A DNA stretch of 64,000 nt, from assembly GCF_000328525.1 (NCBI RefSeq), contig NC_019964.1, positions 2,294,001 through 2,358,000 on the forward strand. Reading direction: 5' to 3'. Positions 44,920 through 53,175 of this stretch are shown here, in pieces. The notes under the pieces were generated by a model. It worked only from the letters and a program-made list of their open reading frames with translations, did no database searches and had not been told where the DNA came from. Within the stretch, counting starts at the first letter, position 1; each line of letters opens with the position of its first letter. A program made the position numbers and the translations under genes. This DNA is from Halovivax ruber XH-70 (GTDB lineage Archaea; Halobacteriota; Halobacteria; Halobacteriales; Natrialbaceae).

Positions 44920-45900
44920 TCAGGCCAGGCCGATGGAGTCTTCGGCTTCGAGCAGTTCGTGGTAGCGGTTGCGGATCGTCACTTCTGAGATGTCGGCGAC
45001 CTCGCTCACGGCGGCCTGGGTCGTCTTCTCGTTGGTGAGCAGGGCGGCGGCGTAGACCGCGGCGGCCGCGAGCCCGACCGGCGACTTGCCGGAGTGGACG
45101 CCCTTCTCCTTCGCGTTCTTCAGCAGCGAGCGCGCGCGGTGTTCGGACTCGTCGGAGAGGTCGAGGCCCGAGGCGAAGCGCGGGACGTAGCTCTCGGGGT
45201 CGGCCGGCTGGACCTCGAGGCCGAGTTCGCGAACGACGTAGCGGTAGGTGCGGGCGATCTCGTTCTTCTCGACGCGGGATACGTCGGCGATCTCGTCGAG
45301 CGATCGGGGGACGCCGGCCTGGCGCGCGGCGGCGTAGACGCAGGCCGTCGAGACACCTTCGATGGATCGGCCGGGGAGCAGGTCCTCTTCTAACGCGCGG
45401 CGGTAGATGACCGACGCGGTCTCGCGGACGTTCGTCGGGAGGCCGACCGCACTCGCCATCCGGTCGATCTCGCCGAGGGCCTGTTTCAGGTTGCGCTCTT
45501 TGGAGTCACGGGTGCGGAAGCGCTCGTTCCACTTGCGCAGGCGCTGCATCTTCTCTCGCTGGCGCGACCCCAGCGAGTTGCCGTAGGCGTCCTTGTTGCG
45601 CCAGTCGATGTTGGTCGACAGGCCCTTGTCGTGCATCGTGTTCGTGGTCGGGGCGCCGACGCGAGACTTCTCGTTCTTCTCGCTGGCGTCGAAGGCGCGC
45701 CACTCCGGGCCGCGGTCGACGGAGTCCTCGGCGACGACGAGGCCACAGTCGGCACAGACGGTCTCACCGTGTTCGTCGTCGGCGACGAGCTGTCCGCTGC
45801 ACTCGGGGCAGCTGACGCGGTCGTGGGTCGACTCGTCCTCTTGTTCGGTCGTTTCCTGTTCGCTACGTCGTACTCGTGTGGTCTGGGAGGCGTTCGTCAT
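44920..45900 (-). CDS. tfb: Transcription initiation factor TFB (second of two in the window)
   Basis: 326 residues. Zinc ribbon CPECSGQ and CADCGLVV, B-reader [19 protein letters not shown], then two cyclin repeats starting at [19 protein letters not shown] and EHRARSLLKNAKEKGVHSG. It differs from the 6168 copy mainly in the N-terminal 45 residues and in the second repeat. A TATA-like AAATACTTAA on this strand lies about 80 nt before the ATG, giving a leader of roughly 50 nt, unlike the leaderless first TFB. Confidence 0.96.
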   Translation of the reverse strand: MTNASQTTRVRRSEQETTEQEDESTHDRVSCPECSGQLVADDEHGETVCADCGLVVAEDSVDRGPEWRAFDASEKNEKSRVGAPTTNTMHDKGLSTNIDWRNKDAYGNSLGSRQREKMQRLRKWNERFRTRDSKERNLKQALGEIDRMASAVGLPTNVRETASVIYRRALEEDLLPGRSIEGVSTACVYAAARQAGVPRSLDEIADVSRVEKNEIARTYRYVVRELGLEVQPADPESYVPRFASGLDLSDESEHRARSLLKNAKEKGVHSGKSPVGLAAAAVYAAALLTNEKTTQAAVSEVADISEVTIRNRYHELLEAEDSIGLA

Positions 45901-46520
45901 GCGAGATGTGTGCGCTGACCGGGTGAACAGTGGTGCGCGCGGCCAGAGTCGTTGCTACCCTTGTTCAGATACGCGGCGGTTAAGTATTTCGGTATCGAGC
46001 CCAGAACGGCCTGAATTCGAAGAGATTCGCCCGAACCACGAACGAATCACGATTTCTTTTTAGGATATACACTCGGACGTGACAGTGGGTTCAGTTTCGT
46101 CACCAGTAACGAGTCCAGCGTCCGTACCGGTCACCGGACCTCCGACCCGAAGTCTTCTAGCACCGAAGTTCGCCTTCACCACCACATCACCACCCGTCCA
46201 TCGGTTCCGGCTCCCGCCACGAAGACGACGCCCCCAATGGCAGATTCGTCTGATACCCACAATGGCCACGAATCGACCGTCTGCCTGGAATCGACCGACG
46301 CCTGGCCAGTTCGGCTCTCCCGGGCGGCCGACTGTCAGTCGGGTCGGCTGTTGCTCACCTGTCAGCTTGTGACCGCGCTCCAGCCACGGTTGCCTCCCTG
46401 TACCAACCGACCGCAGTCGGCCGGTAATAACTCGCTACTGGAGCGGTGAAGTCGCAAGACAGCGACGGATTAGCCACACGTACCAAACCCCTCAAGGGTG
46501 TCCTCGTCGGAGGTGAGTGT
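45901..46520. other. 620-bp intergenic region upstream of tfb
   Basis: Holds the tfb promoter (TATA-like around 45976-45987, minus strand) and a TATA-like TTAGGATATAC around 46060 facing right. A 70-codon frame at 46237-46449 (MADSSDTHNGHESTVC start, five Cys) could be a small gene but has no recognisable family or conserved pattern. No RNA gene recognised. Confidence 0.4.
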
Positions 46521-46757
46521 ATGAGTGCCACGATGGCCCCCGACCTCTCGACGAAGCAACACCGGATCCTCACCTACCTCCGCGAACACGCAGGGACGAA
46601 GACCTACTTCAAATCGCGCCTCATCGGGCAAGAGCTCGGAATGACGGCGAAAGAAGTGGGCTCGAACATCACGAGTCTGCAGGACGGCGAATACGACGTC
46701 GACATCGAGAAGTGGGGCTACTCTTCCAGTACGACCTGGAAGGTCGACCTCGAATAA
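46521..46757 (+). CDS. Small winged-HTH protein (DUF7123-like)
   Basis: 78 residues from MSATMAPDLSTK. LSTKQHRILTYLREHAGT, FKSRLIGQELGMTAKEVGSN and VDIEKWGYSSSTTWKV match a small haloarchaeal winged-helix family. A strong Shine-Dalgarno GGAGGTGAG lies 5-12 nt before the ATG, so this gene uses leadered initiation, in contrast with most genes here. Longer in-frame starts exist but ignore this site. Confidence 0.75.
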   Translation: MSATMAPDLSTKQHRILTYLREHAGTKTYFKSRLIGQELGMTAKEVGSNITSLQDGEYDVDIEKWGYSSSTTWKVDLE

Positions 46758-46884
46758 GGCAGGCATCGGTTCCCGTCGCCGACCAGCAGCGGGATTCGTG
46801 TGCAGTTTCCCGTGTATCGAGGATGCAGCTCCGTCGAAGATTCAGTTCTATCGACGTGCCAGTTTCGGTCGTGTCGCGACGAGT

Positions 46885-47523
46885 TCAGTTAGCTGACGGC
46901 TCATCTCCTGACGCCACCTGGTCGGCAGATCCGTCGGTCGACGTCGCGCGCTCGTCGACGCCGACGGCGTCCGTGACCGAGACCGGTTCCGACGGCGATC
47001 GGCCACCGACGGTCAGTTCGCCGTCGTCGCCCTCGACGTAGACGTCGTCTGCGAATCCGTCCGCCGCGTGCGGATGCTCCGGATCGTCGAGTCGCGCTGG
47101 GGTCGAGGGTGCGTCGGGGAGCGGCTTCGTAGAGAACTCGCCGAGTGGATCGTCGATCGTGATCCCCCAGGACTCGAACGCGTCCGCGTACCGGTCGTAG
47201 TGGGCGTCGAGTTCGTCGACGGGGATCTCCATCATCTCCGTCCAGCCGTGGTTGTAGAAGTCGAAGTTCGCCTGCAGGTGTGTGATTTCGCGGGCTTCGG
47301 CCTCGCTGAATCCGCGCTGGAGTGCCGCGAGATACGTGTCGACGGTCGCGTCGAACAGCGCATCCAGGCGATCGCGTCGGGCCTCGGTGTGGTCCGAGTC
47401 GGCCTTCCCGAGGAACACCCGTGTGTGGAGACGAACCAGGCCTCGTCTGGCGACCTCGCGGACGACTGGCGTCTCGAGGGCCTTGCGCGAGGCGAAGTGG
47501 CGCGCGTTCTGCCGGAGTTTCAT
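46885..47523 (-). CDS. DUF6149-like haloarchaeal protein
   Basis: 212 residues from MKLRQNARHFASRK; in-frame ATGs at 47550 and 47640 are alternatives. Conserved text: HTRVFLGKADSDHTEARR, ITHLQANFDFYNHGWTEMME and DPEHPHAADGFADDVYVEG. Mostly helical in the first 130 residues. The Cys-rich N-terminal residues in the longest frame do not match the family. The frame continues far upstream across the oxidoreductase gene but is not coding there. Function unknown. Confidence 0.7.
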   Translation of the reverse strand: MKLRQNARHFASRKALETPVVREVARRGLVRLHTRVFLGKADSDHTEARRDRLDALFDATVDTYLAALQRGFSEAEAREITHLQANFDFYNHGWTEMMEIPVDELDAHYDRYADAFESWGITIDDPLGEFSTKPLPDAPSTPARLDDPEHPHAADGFADDVYVEGDDGELTVGGRSPSEPVSVTDAVGVDERATSTDGSADQVASGDEPSAN

Positions 47524-47685
47524 ACGGGCCAGTTCGGTCGCGAACCACATCAGGGATTCGACGCGGTCGCAGGGCGGTGACTGTTGGATCGAAAAGCGGC
47601 TGGCAGGACGGTCGCCTGTACATGTGCAGTGGGCGGCCATAGCGAGATAGCAACCCACTTTAACCCCGCTTCCGAAGCCCCCGAC

Positions 47686-48921
47686 ATGAGTGAGTACGTT
47701 ATCATCGGCGACGGGATCGCGGGCAGTTCCGCCGCCGAAACCCTTCGTGAGGAGGAGCCCGACGCCTCCATCACGGTGATCACGGACGAAGGGGAACCCC
47801 TGTACAACCGGATCCTGATCAAGGAACACGCCAAGGGGAAACTCCCGGAAGCGCCGATCTCGATCCACGACGAGTCCTGGTACGACGAGCGCGACATCAC
47901 CCTCTCGCTCGACACGCACGTCACCTCGATCGACGTCGACGGAAAGACGATCCACACGCACGAGGGCGAGGACATCTCCTACGACAAACTGCTCGTCGCG
48001 ACCGGCGGCACCCCGACACAGTTGCCGGTCGAGCAAAGCGACGCCGACGGCGTCTATCACTTCTGGACGTTTCAGGACGCCCGCGGGATCAAGGAGGCCG
48101 CCGAAGCGGCCGAGGCGGGCGTCGCCGTCGGCGCCGGGCTGCTCGGTATCGACTTCGCGGCCGTCATGGGGGCCCAGGACGTCGAAGGTAAGTACCTCAT
48201 GCGCGGCGACCGCTGGTGGCGCTACGCGCTCTCGGCCGACGGCGCCGAGATCATCCACGACGGCCTGCGCGAGATGGGCGTCGAGCCCGTCTTCGACAGC
48301 GGCGTCGACCACTTCGAGGTGAACGACGACGGCCACGTCACGGCCGCCGTTGACCCGAACGGCGAGCGCTACGCCTGTGACTTCGCTGGCGTCGCCATCG
48401 GGCTCACCTTCAACACCGAGTTCCTCCGCGGCACTGGCATCGAGCGCGACGGCGGCATCGCCGTCGACGAGTACATGCAGACCGGCGTCGACGACGTCTA
48501 CGCGGCGGGCGACATCACTCGCTTCTACGACACGCTCATCGGCCAGGAGGCCCAGAACGGCTCCTGGGGCTCGGCGAAAGAGCAGGGACGCGTCGCTGCG
48601 GTCAACATGGCCGCCGACGACGAGGCCGAGGGCTTCGAGTGGGTCTCGTCGTACTCGATCACGCACTTCGACTTCCCATTTCTCTCGTTCGGCCACCCGA
48701 CGATCGGCGACGAGTACGTCGAGCAGCGCTACAGCGACACCGAGTGGCGCCGCGTCGCGCTGCAGGATGGCCGCGTCGTCGGTGGCGTCCTCATCGGTGA
48801 CCTCTCCCAGCAGCGCCCGCTGAAACAGCTCATGCGCGACCAGCGCGATCTGCGCGGTCAGACGGACCGGCTGCTCGACGAGCAGATCGATCTGGACGAG
48901 CTGGCGCCCGCACAGGACTGA
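47686..48921 (+). CDS. FAD/NAD(P)-dependent oxidoreductase
   Basis: 411 residues. N-terminal FAD loop VIIGDGIAGSSAAETLREE, then YDKLLVATGGTPTQLPV, a second nucleotide site around GVAVGAGLLGIDFAAVMG, and the FAD-binding TGVDDVYAAGDITRFYD. The layout is that of ferredoxin/rubredoxin reductase-like or nitrite-reductase-like flavoproteins. The C-terminal 40 residues are helical and charged. The redox partner is not evident. Start at MSEYVIIGD; longer frames overlap the divergent DUF6149 gene. Confidence 0.88.
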   Translation: MSEYVIIGDGIAGSSAAETLREEEPDASITVITDEGEPLYNRILIKEHAKGKLPEAPISIHDESWYDERDITLSLDTHVTSIDVDGKTIHTHEGEDISYDKLLVATGGTPTQLPVEQSDADGVYHFWTFQDARGIKEAAEAAEAGVAVGAGLLGIDFAAVMGAQDVEGKYLMRGDRWWRYALSADGAEIIHDGLREMGVEPVFDSGVDHFEVNDDGHVTAAVDPNGERYACDFAGVAIGLTFNTEFLRGTGIERDGGIAVDEYMQTGVDDVYAAGDITRFYDTLIGQEAQNGSWGSAKEQGRVAAVNMAADDEAEGFEWVSSYSITHFDFPFLSFGHPTIGDEYVEQRYSDTEWRRVALQDGRVVGGVLIGDLSQQRPLKQLMRDQRDLRGQTDRLLDEQIDLDELAPAQD

Positions 48922-48997
48922 GTCAGGGCCGGGACTTCCAGGTGGGTGGCGTTTCGCGTATCGACACGGTTTTGCATCGTCCGAGCCAGGTTCGAGT

Positions 48998-49417
48998 ATG
49001 AACGGCGGCACCGACATGACCCTCGCGATCGAGCTGGCCGCACTCGAGGAACTGGCGTACCCGGAGCGCGTCTTCGAGGACGCCCGCTCCTGGAGCACGT
49101 ACGTGGGCGTCGTCTCCGAGAAACCCACCTACGTGGTGACGAACTTCACCCGAAAGAACCGCATCCGCCAGGACTTCTTCTCCGGACCGCGCGGGAAAGC
49201 AGAGAGCCTGGAAAGTGTCAAAGACCAGTTCGACACCGAACGGCAGGTCTTCATCGGCACGACCGACGAGGACGAGGCCATGGCCGACGAGTTAGACTGG
49301 GAGTACCTCTCGGTCGAGGACGCCGCGGAGGCGGCCGAGTGGACCATCGCCGCCGACGTCGAAGACGACGAGGTCGACGAGACCGAAGCCGGCGAGAAGC
49401 GCGACGACTGGCCCTGA
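48998..49417 (+). CDS. DUF7124-like haloarchaeal protein
   Basis: 139 residues. Conserved stretch WSTYVGVVSEKPTYVVTNFT, then KNRIRQDFFSGPRGKAESLE and QVFIGTTDEDEAMADEL; the C-terminus is acidic. Function unknown. MNGGTDMTLA is chosen as start; an internal ATG at 49016 is the alternative. Family number from memory. Confidence 0.7.
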   Translation: MNGGTDMTLAIELAALEELAYPERVFEDARSWSTYVGVVSEKPTYVVTNFTRKNRIRQDFFSGPRGKAESLESVKDQFDTERQVFIGTTDEDEAMADELDWEYLSVEDAAEAAEWTIAADVEDDEVDETEAGEKRDDWP

Positions 49418-49488
49418 CCCCGCAGACGACGGAGACGGCGGGCAACCGATGCGCCGCCCTTATTGGCTCTCCGACCGAACGGCGAGTA

Positions 49489-50013
49489 ATGACGACACCC
49501 CGCGTTCCCGGTGACGACGGGCGAGAATCGCTCGAGCTTCCCTGTGGCGAGACGCTCGATCACCGGGCGGTCGATCTCGGACTGAGAGAGCACACGTGCC
49601 CCTGTGGCGAGCGCCACGCAGTCGTCCTCGACGTCCACCCACCGTCTCGCTTCTTCCCCGAGCCCTTCGTCGACGTCCTGCGCGAGACGATCGGAACGGA
49701 CGACGACTTCGAGGCGTTCGGAACGCCGCACCTGCTTGGCATCACGATGGAAGAGTTTCCGGAATCCATCGTCGTCCACGACGCCGAAGAGGACGGCGCA
49801 GTGGGCTACTCCCTCCTGTGGGTGAGCACGTTCGACGCCCGCCGGCTGCACGAGATCATCGTCGAACTCGTCGTCGAACTCATGGACCACGCCGTCAGCC
49901 ACGCCGACGACGACTCGGTCATCGCCGAGTTCGAGTCCCAGCTCGCCGAATTCGACGTGAAGACCTTCGTCGACGCCTATCGCGACGAGCGCAACGTCGA
50001 CACACCCCACTGA
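49489..50013 (+). CDS. DUF5815-like haloarchaeal protein
   Basis: 174 residues from MTTPRVPGDDG. LELPCGETLDHRAVDLGL and REHTCPCGERHAVVLDVHPP give three or four Cys in a metal-like knot; later GTPHLLGITMEEFPE and ARRLHEIIVELVVELMDHAV form a long helix region. Likely soluble. Function unknown. It follows the DUF7124-like gene by about 70 bp. Confidence 0.7.
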   Translation: MTTPRVPGDDGRESLELPCGETLDHRAVDLGLREHTCPCGERHAVVLDVHPPSRFFPEPFVDVLRETIGTDDDFEAFGTPHLLGITMEEFPESIVVHDAEEDGAVGYSLLWVSTFDARRLHEIIVELVVELMDHAVSHADDDSVIAEFESQLAEFDVKTFVDAYRDERNVDTPH

Positions 50014-50046
50014 CGCGAACTGTCTATCTGCAGCGAGACGACGACC

Positions 50047-50071
50047 AGAGAGAGAGAGAGAGAGAGAGAGA
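50047..50071. repeat. GA dinucleotide repeat
   Basis: About a dozen GA units in the spacer between the DUF5815-like gene and the convergent histidine kinase. Simple-sequence repeat; no coding role. Confidence 0.8.
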
Positions 50072-50114
50072 CGGATTTACCCCGACTGCGACGACGGAGG
50101 TTCCTCGACGGTGA

Positions 50115-52877
50115 CTACGACGGGTCCGTCACGACGCGAATTCTGGCACCCCCCTCTGGACTCTCCTCGACCGAGAGCTCCCACCCGTGGGCCTCGGCCA
50201 CGTCGGCGACGATCGCGAGGCCGAACCCGGTCCCGTCGCTCGCAGTGGTGTAGCCGGTCTCGAGAACGGAATCACGGTGTTCGGGCGGGATACCCGGTCC
50301 GTCGTCGTCGATGGCGAAGCCACCGGGCGTCCGACGGACGGTCACCGTGACGTTCGGACCGACGTGATCGATCGCATTCCGAAAGCTGTTCTCGAAGAGC
50401 GCACGGACGCGTTGCTCGCTCGCTTCGACCTCGCCGAGCGAGTCGTCGACGGTGACCGCGAGGTCGGCATCGACGGTTCGCTGTGCCGCCGCCGCGACCG
50501 ACGGCAGGTCGACAGCCGTCGTCCCGTCGAGCGGCTGGCCGGTTCGCGCCAGTTCGAGCATGTCCTCGATGAGCGTCTCCATCCGGTCGACGGCCCACTC
50601 GATCTCCGAGAGGTGTTCTTCTATGTCGTCGGCCGGTGCGTCTGTCAGCTCGGCCAAGCGCTCACGGGCGAGTTCGAGGCGGCCGTTCGCCAGCGTCAGC
50701 GGATTTCGAAGGTCGTGGCTGACCATCCCCGCGAACTCGTCTAAGCGCTCGTTCTGTCGTTCGAGTTCGTCGGTTCGGGCGGCCAGTTCCGTCTCCCGTT
50801 CGGCCCGGTCGAGCGCGGCCTCGACGTTCGATCCCAGAATCTTCGCCAGCGCGAGCGCTTCGTCGTCGAAGTCGTCGACGTTCGGTGAAGCGAAGATGAG
50901 TAATCCGTGGCCCCCAAGTGGGACGTAGGCTTCGCTTCGGACCATCGTGTCCGGGTTCATCACCTCGGGATTGGCTCGGACGTCCTGGTAACTGGTTGGC
51001 TCGCCCGTCTCGAAAGCGTCCCACATGAGCCCCTCGCCAGCTTCGACGACGGGTGGCGATCCGAGGAGGTCCTGCGCGCGTTCGGAGTTCGCAACGGGCA
51101 CGAGCGCGTCAGTCGACTCGTCGAACAGGTATACGCCGTTGATCGAGAGATCCAGGGCCTCCGTCGCGACGACGGTCGCCATCTCGGCCACTGCCTGGGT
51201 ACCAGCTGCCGCCATGAGATCTCGCGTTCCCTCGTGCAAATCGCGAATCTGGCGCTCCCGTTCTTTGCGCCGGGTGATATCACGAATCACCCCGACGCTG
51301 CCGGCGAACCCACCGCCATCGTCGAGGAGTGGTGAGATCTTCGTCTCTGCGATGAAGGAGCCGCCAATGGCCGAGTCGACACCCATCTCGAACGTGTCCC
51401 ACCGGCGGTCGGAATCGTCGAGCAGGCTCACGAGGAGTTCGGTGCCACGATCGACGTGTTCGGCCGGCATGAACGTCCTCGGATCGCTCCCGACCACCGC
51501 CGACGCAGGTTTCCCGAGGACGGATGCCATCGCTTCGTTGACCATCTCGACACGGCCATCCGCATCGAGTACGTACATCGGATCGCCGACGGCCTCGACG
51601 AGTGTTTTGTACTGTCTGAGTTCGCGCTCGCGACGCTTTTGTGCCGTAATATCGGTATAGATACCGTACTCCTGGAACGTCTCTTCGCCCTCGATCGCGA
51701 ACCCCTTGAAGCTGTATTCGCGCCGCTCGTCGGTTCCCTGGCGCGTGATCTCGTCTCTGATGACTTCGTCAGTTCCGACTTCCTCGGCGACGTGAATCGC
51801 GTCGCTGGCGTCGGGGAGTAGATAGTCATCGAATGGTTCGTCGACGAGTTCGCCCCGCTCGAATCCGAACGCTCGTTCGAACGCTGGATTGACGTCGGCC
51901 ACGCGACGGTCCGGCCCGTACGTGATCGCGATTGCGTCCGGAACGTTCTCGAAGAGCATCGCGAATCGGTCCCGTTCAGCGCGTAGTTCTCGATTCGATC
52001 GGATACGTGAGACTGCCGCAGAGACGTGTGCAGCCAGCAGTTCGGCCAGTTTCCGGTCGTGTTCGGTGTACGCACCCAGTCGATCCGACACCGCCTGCAT
52101 CACGCCAAAATCGCCGACGGGAACGCTGATGCCGGACCGCAGTACGTCTTCGGCTGGCGACGCATCGGACTGTGACTGGATGTGGCCGGTCCGGCTCGAC
52201 TCCCCCGTCTGATACGTCCGGCCGGCAACCCCCTCGTCGAGTCCGTACGACTCCCAGCCGCCGGGTAACGAGCCGACGGACGCCTTCGGAACGAGCGAGG
52301 CATCGTCCGCGACGTAGATAACGCAGGCGTACACGTCGAGCACCTGTGACAGTGCCTCGACGGCGAAGCGATAGGTCTCCGTGGGCGTCGCACAGGTTTC
52401 GAACTGCAGGGCCACGTCGTGCAGCGATTCGACGGTTTGCCAGCGCCGTCGTAACGCCGCCGTCGAGGCCGTCGAGTCCTCGGTCGCCCGATCGAGCGCG
52501 GCTGCCAGTGCCGAAACCGATTCGACCGGCGAGTCCGGGACGGGCACGTACCCGGCGACGTCGGCGTCGATCGCCGCCGCAGCGACGGATTCGTCCCCGT
52601 TTACGGCGTGAATGACTGTGGGCGTCACGATCCCGGCCGAGCGCAGCGATCGCACGAACGAGAGCCCGTCGGTCGATGGAAGATCGAAGACGGTCACCAG
52701 ACAGTCGATGGCCCGCTCTTCGACGAGTTCTCGCGCTTTCTCCGGACGATCGACCGGGAGGACGTCGAATGAATCGCCCTCGAGCGCGGCGGCGACGGCA
52801 TCGCCGACGTCGGGATCGGGATGGAGGTAGACGACCACCTGTGACGTAGGTGGGCTGTGGGGGTCCTCCGTTGTCAT
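50115..52877 (-). CDS. Multi-domain PAS/GAF sensor histidine kinase
   Basis: 920 residues from MTTEDPHSPPTS (an in-frame ATG at 52901 is less likely). Order: receiver-like domain about 10-130, GAF about 145-300, PAS about 310-430, PAS about 435-555, GAF about 560-695, then HisKA with MVSHDLRNPLTLANG (His721) and HATPase with NSFRNAIDH and DDDGPGIPPEHRD, GTGFGLAIV. No membrane segment. In the first domain the phospho-Asp position reads DCLVTVFDLPSTDG, with Val where the acceptor is expected, so it is probably a pseudo-receiver. The domain set parallels the kinase at 32-3220. Confidence 0.9.
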   Translation of the reverse strand: MTTEDPHSPPTSQVVVYLHPDPDVGDAVAAALEGDSFDVLPVDRPEKARELVEERAIDCLVTVFDLPSTDGLSFVRSLRSAGIVTPTVIHAVNGDESVAAAAIDADVAGYVPVPDSPVESVSALAAALDRATEDSTASTAALRRRWQTVESLHDVALQFETCATPTETYRFAVEALSQVLDVYACVIYVADDASLVPKASVGSLPGGWESYGLDEGVAGRTYQTGESSRTGHIQSQSDASPAEDVLRSGISVPVGDFGVMQAVSDRLGAYTEHDRKLAELLAAHVSAAVSRIRSNRELRAERDRFAMLFENVPDAIAITYGPDRRVADVNPAFERAFGFERGELVDEPFDDYLLPDASDAIHVAEEVGTDEVIRDEITRQGTDERREYSFKGFAIEGEETFQEYGIYTDITAQKRRERELRQYKTLVEAVGDPMYVLDADGRVEMVNEAMASVLGKPASAVVGSDPRTFMPAEHVDRGTELLVSLLDDSDRRWDTFEMGVDSAIGGSFIAETKISPLLDDGGGFAGSVGVIRDITRRKERERQIRDLHEGTRDLMAAAGTQAVAEMATVVATEALDLSINGVYLFDESTDALVPVANSERAQDLLGSPPVVEAGEGLMWDAFETGEPTSYQDVRANPEVMNPDTMVRSEAYVPLGGHGLLIFASPNVDDFDDEALALAKILGSNVEAALDRAERETELAARTDELERQNERLDEFAGMVSHDLRNPLTLANGRLELARERLAELTDAPADDIEEHLSEIEWAVDRMETLIEDMLELARTGQPLDGTTAVDLPSVAAAAQRTVDADLAVTVDDSLGEVEASEQRVRALFENSFRNAIDHVGPNVTVTVRRTPGGFAIDDDGPGIPPEHRDSVLETGYTTASDGTGFGLAIVADVAEAHGWELSVEESPEGGARIRVVTDPS

Positions 52878-53175
52878 CAATACACTGAGAAACCGGTCCA
52901 ACGCTCTTAAGGAAATTGGCCAAATTCCCCGATATCAGCGACCATATCGGATGGTATGGCGGTTTGCGGTTCACAGACATCCACCCGTGATCGACCAGTG
53001 ACCACCTCGACACCCAGCCCACACCACCCATCCATACGCAGCCGGCCGAGTAACACCGAGCGGACGGCGGGGAAGGCGGAACGACAGCCGAACGTTCGAA
53101 TTTCGAAAATCCGTTACGGGTTTCGTAGCGTATCGTGGGGCTTATTACGATGTGCGAACTCGAATCGGACGACCA
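52878..53175. other. 298-bp divergent promoter region between the histidine kinase and carB
   Basis: The kinase side has an AT-rich CTCTTAAGGAAATT around 52900-52918; the carB side has GCTTATTAC around 53140-53149. Nested TTCGAA words occur around 53094-53107 (GTTCGAATTTCGAAA). No gene or RNA recognised. Confidence 0.4.

Noticed and set aside
46079-46372. 97-codon plus-strand frame upstream of the 70-codon frame
   Set aside because: Low-complexity Pro/Ser/Thr text without start context or family resemblance.
46885-49128. 747-codon minus-strand frame running through the oxidoreductase region
   Set aside because: Only the last 212 codons (46885-47523) match a protein family. The rest is antisense to a complete FAD oxidoreductase.
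50047-50071. GA repeat as a possible CRISPR or phase-variable tract
   Set aside because: No spacers, so not CRISPR. It lies outside coding sequence and away from a promoter core, so no phase-variation role can be argued.
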